Assembly (NCBI GenBank): GCA_003134675.1
Contig: PLBZ01000085.1
Coordinates: 1,069 to 26,423 of the forward strand
Length of the DNA: 25,355 nt
Direction: 5' to 3'
From: Solirubrobacterales bacterium
GTDB lineage: Bacteria > Actinomycetota > Thermoleophilia > Solirubrobacterales > Solirubrobacteraceae
The notes under the pieces are model-generated. The model had not been told where the DNA came from and searched no databases. It worked only from the letters and a program-made list of their open reading frames with translations. Below, in pieces: positions 14,757 through 22,077 of the stretch; within the stretch, counting starts at the first letter, position 1, and each line of letters starts with the position of its first letter. The position numbers and the translations under genes were made by a program.

Positions 14757-16774
14757 GCCGACCGCGCGGGGGCGTAGGGGCCGCTCTGGCCTGCGCGGCG
14801 CTCCTCGCTACCTGGTCCCCCACGCACGCATCCGCCGCTGGCCGATCTCCGATCGGTCCCCCCACGGCCCTGGTCCTCTTCCTGCCCGCCACACCCGGCC
14901 GCGCGTTCGAGAGCGCCCTGGAGAACATCCCCTCGCTTTCCACCGGGATCATGTCCGCCACGCAGGGCTCCTACACGACAGCCCAACTGCTGCTCGACAT
15001 CACCCAGGGAGCGCGCGTCTCCTACTCGTCGTATGACCCCGGACGCCCGCCCATCCTGTCGCTCCGGCCGCACGGCATTGGCGCAGCGGTCGAGCCGTGG
15101 CAGGCGGTACTCGAGCGCGCGCGCAGCGCCCCGCAGATCCTGCAACCAGGCCTGCTCGCATCGCAGATCCCGGGCGGCGCCGGCTATGCCGGCATCGCCG
15201 GACTCGATGACTACGACGGGGTGGCAGCGGCCGACCGCAACGGCCAGATCGCGGCGCGCTCGCTCGGATCGGCGGCGACGCTGCCAGCGCGCATCGCCGC
15301 GCTTAGCGCACGCACTCGACTGGTCGTAGCGGACCTCCAGGCGGGCGCCAGCGGCCTGTCAGACCTGCGCGCGTTGAGCACCGCCCGCCCAACGGACGCC
15401 CTGGAGATCGTCATCCAGCGCGCACCCGACATCCCTGGCAACGAACTGCTGTGGGTCGCCCTCGCCGGACTCGGCGGGGGACGCACGCTCACCTCGCAGA
15501 CCACCAACCAGCGCGGACTGATCGCCACCGTCGATCTCGCCCCCACGATCCTCCGCCACCTCGGCCTACCCGTTCCGGACGCCATGCGCGGCAAGCCGAT
15601 CGAGCTCGACGGCGCGTTCGACGGCCCCTACCTGCACTCGTTCAAAGCCCGCCTGCAGATCCTCTACGACCGCCGCCTGGGAGCCCTGGCCTACCTGCTC
15701 GGCGCCTGGGCGCTGCTGGTGCTCGCCGTGCGGCTGTTTGCACTCGAGCCCCAGCTGCGCCCGCGCGCCCGCGCGTGGACAATGCGCGTCGGGGCGCTGG
15801 CACTGCTGTGGACGCCCGTAGCAGCGCTCCTCCCAGCGGCGCTCGAGCCGACTCGCGGCGTCGAAGACGCGCTGCTCATACTCCTCTGCTTCTCCCTCGG
15901 CGCGCTCACCGACCGGCTGGCGCCCTGGCCGCGCGCCCCGCTCGCGCCCGCGGTCGTGGCGGTCGTGGCGCTCACCGCCGACGCCCTCGCCGGCACGCAG
16001 CTGCTCGCCCGCTCACTGCTCGGACCCAACCCAGAGCTCGGCGTGCGCTTCTACGGCATCGGCAACGAGCTCAAGTCAGGCCTCGCCGTGCTCGTCCTCG
16101 CCGCCGTGGCCGCCGCGCTCTACCCAGCCATACGCAGTCGCCGCGCGGCCGCCGCGATGGCCCTCAGTGGAATCCTCCTCGCGGCAATCGAGGGCTCCGC
16201 GCGGATCGGCGCAGGCGTCGGGGGCGTGATCCTCGTCAGCGCCGGCACAGCCGTCGCCACCCTGATGCTGCTGCCCGGCCGGCTCACCCGCCAGCGCGCG
16301 CTGATCGTGCTCGTGAGCCCCCTCGCCGGCCTCGTGGCGCTGGCAGCGCTCGACCTCCTCACCGCGCACGGCAGCGGCCACTACACCGGCAGCGTCCTTC
16401 ACGCCCGCTCCGCCGGGGACATACGCGACATCATCGTCCGCCGCTACACCGCCGCCTATGACGAGCTCAAGCACGGGGGCATGCCCTTCGCGACCGCCCT
16501 CGCGCTGATCGCATCCGCGCTCGGCGTCCGCCACCACCGGCGCCTCTTCGCGCCGGTCGACTGTGACCCAGCATGGCTCGCCGCACTCGCCGGTGGCCTG
16601 ACCGCCGGCATGATCGGAGCCCTCACCGAGGACTCCGGTCCCGTGCTGCTCGTCGTCGCCGTCTTCGCCCTCGGCTGCGTGCTCAGCTACCTGTGGAACC
16701 GGCCTGTCACGCGGCCGAGGAACGCTCCGGGCGCCGGCGCAGAGCCGGCGGCTACCGCGGCGCCAGTCCGCTGA
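14753..16774 (+). CDS. Polytopic membrane protein with extracytoplasmic alkaline-phosphatase-like domain
   Basis: From CTG 14753 the product has 673 residues. It begins with a signal-like segment (about 8-29, ending SAAG), followed by an extracytoplasmic region (about 35-305) that looks alkaline-phosphatase-like: the strand ALVLFLPATP near its start and RGLIATVDLAPTILRHLGLPVPDAMRGKPI at its end, a common closing phrase of that superfamily. The usual metal ligands and nucleophile are not evident, so it may be inactive. About eleven hydrophobic helices follow, with distinctive motifs RFYGIGNELKSG (about 432) and LTEDSGP (about 626). I do not know a named function. The start is unusual: the next ATG in frame would remove some 66 residues including the signal, while CTG has a good ribosome site. 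It overlaps the MMPL stop and ends 23 bp inside the convergent gene. Confidence 0.75.
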   Translation: MSRPRGGVGAALACAALLATWSPTHASAAGRSPIGPPTALVLFLPATPGRAFESALENIPSLSTGIMSATQGSYTTAQLLLDITQGARVSYSSYDPGRPPILSLRPHGIGAAVEPWQAVLERARSAPQILQPGLLASQIPGGAGYAGIAGLDDYDGVAAADRNGQIAARSLGSAATLPARIAALSARTRLVVADLQAGASGLSDLRALSTARPTDALEIVIQRAPDIPGNELLWVALAGLGGGRTLTSQTTNQRGLIATVDLAPTILRHLGLPVPDAMRGKPIELDGAFDGPYLHSFKARLQILYDRRLGALAYLLGAWALLVLAVRLFALEPQLRPRARAWTMRVGALALLWTPVAALLPAALEPTRGVEDALLILLCFSLGALTDRLAPWPRAPLAPAVVAVVALTADALAGTQLLARSLLGPNPELGVRFYGIGNELKSGLAVLVLAAVAAALYPAIRSRRAAAAMALSGILLAAIEGSARIGAGVGGVILVSAGTAVATLMLLPGRLTRQRALIVLVSPLAGLVALAALDLLTAHGSGHYTGSVLHARSAGDIRDIIVRRYTAAYDELKHGGMPFATALALIASALGVRHHRRLFAPVDCDPAWLAALAGGLTAGMIGALTEDSGPVLLVVAVFALGCVLSYLWNRPVTRPRNAPGAGAEPAATAAPVR

Positions 16775-17138
16775 GGAGAGCCAGCCTTCCGGGAACATTG
16801 GCGTCCTCGTCGAGGATGCAGGCGGCGCAGGCGCGGTGGTAACCGTCGGCTATCTCCAGCCGGCCATGGCCGTCGTGGATCAGCAGGATCGGCGAGATCG
16901 GCGTGCCCTTGGCGATGTGCTTGAGCTTCTCGGCCACCTCGCTGCTCTGCTTGCCCTTGAGCAGCGGCAGGGCGGCGGCGCGCAGGATGTCCTTGGCACG
17001 CCACTGTCCCTCGGGCGCGTCGCGCAGCGATGCCACCGCCTCCCCTAGGAGATCAGGGGCCAGGAGCAGCGACAGATAGCTATGCGCCGCCGCATAATCC
17101 TTCTCCTCCGGCTCGCTGAGCCACTTCGGATCTGCCAT
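16752..17138 (-). CDS. Small uncharacterised protein with ParB-like DGYHR motif
   Basis: The 128-residue product starts MADPKWLSEPEEKDYAAAHSYL and contains DILRAAALPLL, PISPILLI and IADGYHRACAA. The strand-DGYHR-helix part (about 93-105) resembles the ParB/sulfiredoxin nuclease fold (DG.HR), while the first half is helical. I believe similar proteins of this length occur in many bacteria as hypotheticals, but no function is established. The frame extends upstream to 17249, but that part is Arg/Pro-rich and overlaps the aquaporin gene on the same strand; ATG 17138 gives a coherent protein. Its 3' end overlaps the convergent membrane-protein gene by 23 bp. It lies 46 bp beyond the aquaporin stop and may be the last gene of that transcript if the GC hairpin between them does not stop it. 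Confidence 0.7.
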   Translation of the reverse strand: MADPKWLSEPEEKDYAAAHSYLSLLLAPDLLGEAVASLRDAPEGQWRAKDILRAAALPLLKGKQSSEVAEKLKHIAKGTPISPILLIHDGHGRLEIADGYHRACAACILDEDANVPGRLALLSGLAPR

Positions 17139-17160
17139 CGAGCAGCCAACCTTACGCCTC

Positions 17161-17184
17161 GGCGCGGGGGCGATGCCCCGCGCC
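17161..17184 (-). terminator. GC-rich 9-bp hairpin just after the aquaporin stop
   Basis: GGCGCGGGG at 17161-17169 pairs perfectly with CCCCGCGCC at 17176-17184 around a six-base loop. It touches the stop codon of the aquaporin gene and lies 22 bp upstream of ATG 17138. No T-run follows on either strand, so it may be a weak terminator, a stabiliser of the operon mRNA, or a leader structure for the next gene. Confidence 0.4.
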
Positions 17185-18039
17185 CTAGCCTCCCCCCGAC
17201 GGAGGTGGTCCGGCCAGTGTGCCCTGGGCGGCAGCGACGGAGTGCTCATCCCCGCCTCGCCCGCGCAGGATAAACGCGATGCCCACGGCGATCAGCGCTC
17301 CCGCAGTCGGCCCGACCGCATACACCCAGTAGTGGGCGAAGTTACCGAGCACGAGGTCGGGAGCGAACGAACGGGCGGGGTTCATCGATGCGCCTGTGAC
17401 CGGGCTCGACCAAAGGCCCGCAAGTACGATGTAGCCACCGACCGCGACGGCCGACAGCGGGCCCACGTTCTGTGAACGCGACGCCGTACCCAGAATCGTG
17501 CTCACCAGACCCACGGTCAGCACCAGCTCCATCAGCAGCGCCTGAGCATCGTCGATGCCCGCACCGGGAAGGGTCGCCCCGAGCATGCCCACCTTCCCGA
17601 ACATGGCATCGAGGAACAGCACTGCGAGCGTCGCTCCGAGGAGCTGCACGAAGACATAGCCGGGCACGCGCCGCCAGGGGAAGTCTCCGCGCGCCGCGAA
17701 TGCGACGCTCACGACGGGGTTCAGATGCGCGCCCGAGACCGCGCCCATGAACAGGATGATCGCCATGACCGTGAGCCCCGGCGCGGTGACCGCAGCCCCG
17801 CGGCCGATCGCGCCGTGGGTGAAGGCGTTGACGGCCGGCGCCCCAGCGCCGGCCACGACCAGCAGGAACGTCCCGAAGAGCTCGGAGAACAGCCGGCGCC
17901 ATTCCCGCGAAGGGTCATCGAAGCGTCGTTCCCACGGTGTCTGCACTCCCAGCTCGTGCAGCAGCGACCACGCGGCCACACTGCGATGCAGCAGAGGCTG
18001 CGCAACCGGCTCGTGCTGAACGGGCTCCCGCTCAGTCAT
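17185..18039 (-). CDS. MIP-family aquaporin / glycerol-facilitator-like channel
   Basis: The 284-residue protein is a six-helix channel of the major intrinsic protein family. It has an N-terminal cytoplasmic extension of about 45 residues before the first helix (SELFGTFLLVVAGAGAPAV). The two half-helix signatures are GAHLNPVVS (NPV at 107-109, in place of the usual NPA) and GASMNPARS (NPA at 220-222). Such channels pass water, glycerol or other small neutral solutes. The NPV variant may widen or change the pore, so the substrate is not assignable. Its start lies inside the end of the Fur-family gene (8-bp overlap), making it the last coupled member of the metal-uptake operon. The C-terminus is Gly/Pro-rich. 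Confidence 0.9.
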   Translation of the reverse strand: MTEREPVQHEPVAQPLLHRSVAAWSLLHELGVQTPWERRFDDPSREWRRLFSELFGTFLLVVAGAGAPAVNAFTHGAIGRGAAVTAPGLTVMAIILFMGAVSGAHLNPVVSVAFAARGDFPWRRVPGYVFVQLLGATLAVLFLDAMFGKVGMLGATLPGAGIDDAQALLMELVLTVGLVSTILGTASRSQNVGPLSAVAVGGYIVLAGLWSSPVTGASMNPARSFAPDLVLGNFAHYWVYAVGPTAGALIAVGIAFILRGRGGDEHSVAAAQGTLAGPPPSGGG

Positions 18040-18484
18040 CGCGGCAGTCGTGGCACGAGCCGTGCAGGACGATCTCGTGCTCGGACACTCTCAGGGGAAC
18101 CCGCTCGCTGAGCTTGTCGATCGCCCGCTCCAACGCCTCATCGGAGAAAGGCATCACCAGCCCGCAGCTGTCGCACACGAGGTGATGGTGATGCCCCCCC
18201 TGCTCGCACACCCGCTCGTAGCGAACCATCGCCTGACCGGTCTCCACCCGTTGCACGAGCCGCAGCGCCTCCAGCTCGTCGAGAACACGATAGACGCTCG
18301 CCCGGCTCACACCGCGCTCGCCCGTTCGCAATGCGTCCTCGATCTCCACGGCCGTCAGAGCACACGACTGGCTGTCGAGCAGCTCGATCACCGCGCGCCG
18401 CGCGCCGCCACGCTTGTGGCCCGCGGCGCTCAGCACCGCCTCGGCGCGCTCGATCCAGGTCTCGGTGTGCCCGTGAGTGCTCAT
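18032..18484 (-). CDS. zur: Fur-family metalloregulator, probably Zur
   Basis: The 150-residue product is a Fur-family repressor: a winged-helix DNA-binding half (about 10-90; SRASVYRVLDELEALRLVQRV marks the recognition region), then a metal-binding dimerisation half. Metal ligands are visible as HHHH (98-101), CDSC (104-107) and CHDC (144-147); the two CxxC motifs form the structural zinc site. Fur proteins block uptake genes when their metal is plentiful. Because the gene is inside a metal ABC-transporter operon, Zur is the likeliest subtype, with Mn-responsive Mur as an alternative. ATG 18484 overlaps the stop of the second permease by four bases (ATGA). The frame upstream of this ATG is inside the permease gene. 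The palindrome at 21976-21994 is its candidate operator, implying autoregulation. Confidence 0.85.
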   Translation of the reverse strand: MSTHGHTETWIERAEAVLSAAGHKRGGARRAVIELLDSQSCALTAVEIEDALRTGERGVSRASVYRVLDELEALRLVQRVETGQAMVRYERVCEQGGHHHHLVCDSCGLVMPFSDEALERAIDKLSERVPLRVSEHEIVLHGSCHDCRDD

Positions 18485-19287
18485 AGAGCGATGGTAGAGA
18501 CGGATGCAAGCGCATAGGCGCCGACCGCCAGCGCGATGATCGCCGTGCTCGGCGGCAAAGAAGGAATCGCGTAGCTGAGCGCGATCCCCCCCCACATCGC
18601 CGCCAGCGCGATCGCCGCCGACAGGGTCATGCCGAGATAAGGCTTGGACGTGAGTGCCAGCGCCGCTCCGCCCGGAGCCGCGATCAGGCCGAGCACCAGC
18701 AGCGCCCCGATCGCCTGCGTGCCCTCAGCCGTGACGATGCCGATCAGCAGCGCCAGCGCCAGCCCGAGCGCACGCACGGGCACGCCATGCAGACCGGCGA
18801 GCTCAGGATCGAGCGAGGCGTACAGCAGCGGACGCGCGATCGCCAGCGCAGCGAGCACCGCCCCCAAGCCGATCGCCGCGGCAGCGATGCCCTGAGGAGC
18901 GCCGAGCCCGAAGATCGAGCCGAACAGCGTGTTGGCGACGATCAGGCCGTTGCCGCCCGAGGAGCTCGTGCTGAGCACCGCGATCAGCAGCACGCCGATG
19001 CCCAACACCCAGGAGAACACGACGCCGATCGTCACGTCGTTGGCTTGCGCGCGAGCACCCAGCCCCGCCATCACAGCCGCGAGACCGAGCGTCAATACGA
19101 ACAGGCCAACGCGCTCGTCCACCCCGATGACCGCCGCCGCGATCGCCCCGACGAACGCGACGTGGCTGAGCGCATCCCCGGCGAACACCTGACCGCGCAG
19201 CACCGTAAACCAGCCCACCACCCCACAAGCAAGTGCGATGAACGTGCCCGCCAGATAGGCGTTGCGGATGAATTCGTGCGAAAGCAT
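18481..19287 (-). CDS. znuB: Metal ABC transporter permease (ZnuB-like), second of two
   Basis: The 268-residue product is a polytopic ABC-3 family permease. It opens MLSHEFIRNAYLAGTFIALACGVVGWFTVLRGQVFAGDALSHVAFVGA, where the conserved FAGDALSHVAF is typical of zinc/manganese permeases. The coupling region reads ASLDPELAGLHGVPVRALGL, the usual site of contact with the ATPase. It is similar to the neighbouring permease (19287-20138), so the channel is probably a heterodimer. ATG 19287 shares a base with the stop of the preceding permease (TGATG). The longer frame to 19401 lies inside that gene and is discarded. Its stop overlaps the zur start. Confidence 0.9.
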   Translation of the reverse strand: MLSHEFIRNAYLAGTFIALACGVVGWFTVLRGQVFAGDALSHVAFVGAIAAAVIGVDERVGLFVLTLGLAAVMAGLGARAQANDVTIGVVFSWVLGIGVLLIAVLSTSSSGGNGLIVANTLFGSIFGLGAPQGIAAAAIGLGAVLAALAIARPLLYASLDPELAGLHGVPVRALGLALALLIGIVTAEGTQAIGALLVLGLIAAPGGAALALTSKPYLGMTLSAAIALAAMWGGIALSYAIPSLPPSTAIIALAVGAYALASVSTIAL

Positions 19288-20138
19288 CAGAGCACCAGGC
19301 GTCGGACGAGCTGCGCGAGCACATACAAGCCGAACGCAAGCGAGGTGACGAAGAATCCGAGCGGATAGATCGAGAAGTAAGAGATCCCGAGCCCCACCCA
19401 CGTGACGAGCAACGCGAACGCCACACTCAACACGAGGCTCAGCCCCGGGCGCGGAGTGAGCGCCTGCGCCGCCGCTGCCGGCGCCACGAGCAACGCGAAC
19501 ACGAGCAGCGCTCCCGTGATCTGGCTGGTGGCCGCCACCGCCAGAGAAAGCACCAGCAGGAAGCCGATGTCGAGCGCTCCCACCGGCACACCGCGCGCGC
19601 GCGCGAGTTCGGGGTCGAGCGAGGCGAGCAGCAGTGGTCGCCCGACGAGCGCAAGGACGCCGAGAACGACCACCGCAATGACCAGCAGCGTCAGCACCTG
19701 GTTACTGTCGATCCCCAGGAACGTCCCGAACAGCAGCGTCTCGAGCTGCTCGAGCACGCCGCTGTAGAGGCTCAGGAACAGGAACCCCGCCGCGAGCCCC
19801 GCGACCTGCACAACTCCGATCGTGGCCGACTCTCCGCTGCGTCCGCGCCCGGCCGCGCCGCCGGCGCGGCCGATCGTCAGGGCCGCGATCCCGCACGCGA
19901 GGTAGTAACCGAGCGCGGTCGGCAAGCCCGCCAGCGCAGCGCCCGAGGCGCCCGGAAAGGCCATCACGGCGATCGTGTGCCCGGCGAAGCTCTGGCGACG
20001 CAGCACCATGTACCAGCCCACCACCCCCGCCATCACCGCCACGATCGTGCCCGCCTGCAGGGCGTTCACCATGAACTGGTATTCGAGCAGCCGATGCACG
20101 TCGGAGACGAGGTTCCATGACAGAGTCGGGTTACCCAT
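19287..20138 (-). CDS. znuB: Metal ABC transporter permease (ZnuB-like), first of two
   Basis: The 283-residue product is a second ABC-3 family permease with eight or so hydrophobic segments. Family landmarks are MVLRRQSFAGHTIAVMAFPGASGAALAG, a variant of the FAGDALSHVAF segment in which the usual Asp-Ala-Leu-Ser is His-Thr-Ile-Ala, and ASLDPELARARGVPVGALDIGF, the ATPase-contact loop. ATG 20138 is chosen because homologues start near the LLEYQFMVNALQAG segment; the frame before it overlaps the ATPase gene. Its start is 10 bp after the ATPase stop and its stop is fused with the next permease start (TGATG). The two permeases likely pair with the ATPase and lipoprotein to import zinc or manganese. 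Confidence 0.9.
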   Translation of the reverse strand: MGNPTLSWNLVSDVHRLLEYQFMVNALQAGTIVAVMAGVVGWYMVLRRQSFAGHTIAVMAFPGASGAALAGLPTALGYYLACGIAALTIGRAGGAAGRGRSGESATIGVVQVAGLAAGFLFLSLYSGVLEQLETLLFGTFLGIDSNQVLTLLVIAVVVLGVLALVGRPLLLASLDPELARARGVPVGALDIGFLLVLSLAVAATSQITGALLVFALLVAPAAAAQALTPRPGLSLVLSVAFALLVTWVGLGISYFSIYPLGFFVTSLAFGLYVLAQLVRRLVL

Positions 20139-20148
20139 CAGACTCGCC

Positions 20149-20970
20149 TTAGTCGTGACGGTGGCCGTGGACGTGTGGCGCCTCGGGCTGGCCCACCACG
20201 ACGAGTCGCCCGTCACTGGTGCGCAGCACCTCGATCGGCGCTCCGTACAGCTCGCTCAACGTCGCAGAGGTGATCACCTGCTCCACCGGCCCCTGCAGCG
20301 CGCGGCCACCCGCCAGATAGATCACCTGGTCCAGATAGGACAGCAGCGGATTCACGTCATGCGCCACGAGCAGCACCGCCACGTTCTCGGCGCGGCAGAT
20401 GCGCTGCACGAGCGCGCTCACCGCCGCCTGGTTGGGCAGGTCCAGGCTGTCCAGCGGCTCATCCAGCATCACGATTCGCGGCCTGCGCACGAGCGCCTGG
20501 GCGATCAGGATGCGCTGGCGCTCACCGCCGGAGAGCTCCCCGAGCGTACGCTCGGCATAGGCACCGGCTCCGACGAGCTCGATCACCTCCCCCACGCGCT
20601 CCCTCGCCCGCCGGCCCGAGGCGCCGCGCGAGCCCAGCGGCGAGGGCAGACCCCAGCGCGCGCCGTCGAGGCCGAGGCGGACGAGGTCCACGCCCCGGAT
20701 CGGAAGCGTCGAGTCAAAGCCGTGACGCTGAGGCAGGTAGCCGATCTCGCGATTTGCCCCACCGGGGGGGCCGCCGAGCACGCTGACCGTGCCCGGCGCG
20801 CTCTCCACGAGACCGAGGATCACCCTCAACAGGGTTGACTTGCCACTCCCGTTTGACCCGAGCACGGCAACGAATTCACCGGATCGCACCACGAGATCGA
20901 CATCGCTCCACACCTCCTGGCCACCCATGCTCGCCCGCGCCCCGCGCAGCTCGATCGCGGGCTCATTCAT
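20149..20970 (-). CDS. znuC: Metal ABC transporter ATP-binding protein (ZnuC-like)
   Basis: The 273-residue protein has all ABC ATPase motifs in order: Walker A GSNGSGKST (38-46), Q-loop Q81, signature LSGGERQR (146-153), Walker B IVMLDEP (166-172), D-loop SLD and H-loop H204. It powers uptake through the two permeases downstream. The last residues HVHGHRHD are histidine-rich and may bind the transported metal, a feature seen in some zinc transporters. ATG 20970 overlaps the stop of the lipoprotein gene by four bases (ATGA). The upstream part of the open frame lies inside that gene. Confidence 0.92.
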   Translation of the reverse strand: MNEPAIELRGARASMGGQEVWSDVDLVVRSGEFVAVLGSNGSGKSTLLRVILGLVESAPGTVSVLGGPPGGANREIGYLPQRHGFDSTLPIRGVDLVRLGLDGARWGLPSPLGSRGASGRRARERVGEVIELVGAGAYAERTLGELSGGERQRILIAQALVRRPRIVMLDEPLDSLDLPNQAAVSALVQRICRAENVAVLLVAHDVNPLLSYLDQVIYLAGGRALQGPVEQVITSATLSELYGAPIEVLRTSDGRLVVVGQPEAPHVHGHRHD

Positions 20971-21956
20971 CGTCCCGTCGCCTCGTGCAGGGCCCGCTGC
21001 AGTCCTTCGAGCTCCGCGACCTGCCACTGCTCGAAGCTCACCGACGCAGGCGAGAGCGTCTCGGTGACGGTCGCGATCGGGACGTGTGCGGCGCGCGCGA
21101 GTTGATTGACCCGCTGCACGTCAGGCGTGACGTTCTGGCGGTTGTACACCCACACTTTGATGAGGTGCCTCTGGGTCTGGTTATCGACCGTCTGCTTGTC
21201 AGCAGCGCTGACATCTGTACCCTCGGCGATGGCCTTGGCGAAGCTATAGGGCGTCATGAGACGCAGGCCCAGGTCTTCGCCGAGAGGACGAAAGATGCTC
21301 TCTGAGTAGCCGACCGCCACGCCCTTATAGCGCGTGGCAATCGTGCGTCGCAGCTGGTTATAACGCGCCAAGCCTCCTGTCTCAAAAGCCTGCTTGCGCT
21401 GGGCGAAATAGCTCCTAGCGGCGGGGTCAAGCTTGTCGTAGGCGGCGACGATCTGGTCGATGACCTGATAGACGCCGCTTGGTGAATACCACTGGTGTGG
21501 GTTAGCCCCTTCTTTGAGACCAAGTAGGTCTCCGACTGTGAGTAGCACACGTCCGCTGAGCGGGCTGGCGGCGAGCAGCTTTGGCGCCCATGTGTCATAG
21601 CCCAAGCCGTTGACGATCGCCATTTGCGCACCCGCCATCGTGCGCGCGTCCCCGGCGGTCGGCTCGTAGCTGTGCGGGTCGGTGTCCGGCTCTGAGATGA
21701 TGCTCCTCACGTTCACCCGATCCCCGCCGAGCTGCGCGGCGATGCTGCCCCAGAAGTTCTCCGCCGCCACCACCTGCACGCGGCCATTGGACCCTGCCGT
21801 GCCGCCCGGGGCGCTGCTGCCACAGCCCGCTGCCCACACAGTGCCCCCGCACGCGAGGACCAACAGCACGATCTGACTCAGCCGTCGCCGCGGACGCTTT
21901 TCAGAACCACCTCGTCCTGTGGAGCGGGAGCTCCGTGGAAAGCTTTTACGGTACAT
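20967..21956 (-). CDS. znuA: Metal-binding lipoprotein of ABC importer (ZnuA/PsaA family)
   Basis: The 329-residue product starts with a basic leader and a hydrophobic signal ending WAAGC, with Cys45 the predicted lipidated residue. It is the extracytoplasmic metal receptor for the downstream importer. Candidate ligands are H95 in DPHSYEP, H154 in NPHQWYSP, and E219 in GYSES, where ZnuA usually has His but PsaA-type proteins have Glu; the fourth may be the Glu in VTETL. This leaves zinc or manganese open. There is no His-rich loop. Its base composition looks less G/C at third positions than the genes that follow. It is first in the operon; the palindrome at 21976-21994 lies 20 bp upstream of ATG 21956. 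Confidence 0.88.
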   Translation of the reverse strand: MYRKSFPRSSRSTGRGGSEKRPRRRLSQIVLLVLACGGTVWAAGCGSSAPGGTAGSNGRVQVVAAENFWGSIAAQLGGDRVNVRSIISEPDTDPHSYEPTAGDARTMAGAQMAIVNGLGYDTWAPKLLAASPLSGRVLLTVGDLLGLKEGANPHQWYSPSGVYQVIDQIVAAYDKLDPAARSYFAQRKQAFETGGLARYNQLRRTIATRYKGVAVGYSESIFRPLGEDLGLRLMTPYSFAKAIAEGTDVSAADKQTVDNQTQRHLIKVWVYNRQNVTPDVQRVNQLARAAHVPIATVTETLSPASVSFEQWQVAELEGLQRALHEATGR

Positions 21957-21975
21957 ACGCTCGGCAAAATATCAC

Positions 21976-21994
21976 AAGACTGAGTCTCATTCTT
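21976..21994. promoter_or_regulatory. 19-bp palindrome, candidate Zur/Fur operator
   Basis: AAGACTGAGTCTCATTCTT is symmetrical except for one pair outside the core and the central base. The inner nine bases TGAG-T-CTCA are a perfect palindrome. It lies between divergent znuA (start 21956) and gadB (start 22078) and overlaps the likely znuA promoter region; an AT-rich ATATTTTG lies between it and znuA. Size and one-base-centred symmetry fit a Fur-family site, and the operon encodes a Fur-family protein. Confidence 0.5.
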
Positions 21995-22077
21995 GGTCTG
22001 AAGGAGACGGCTGCGCGCCAGGGCTCGCGATCCTCGACACTCCACTCAAGCGTCCAAGCTCGACCCGGGAGAAACCC

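Noticed and set aside
16732..16750. CGCCGGC/GCCGGCG hairpin near the end of the polytopic membrane-protein gene
   Set aside because: Lies inside coding sequence, GC-rich by default, and has no T-run; might slow transcription but cannot be called a terminator.
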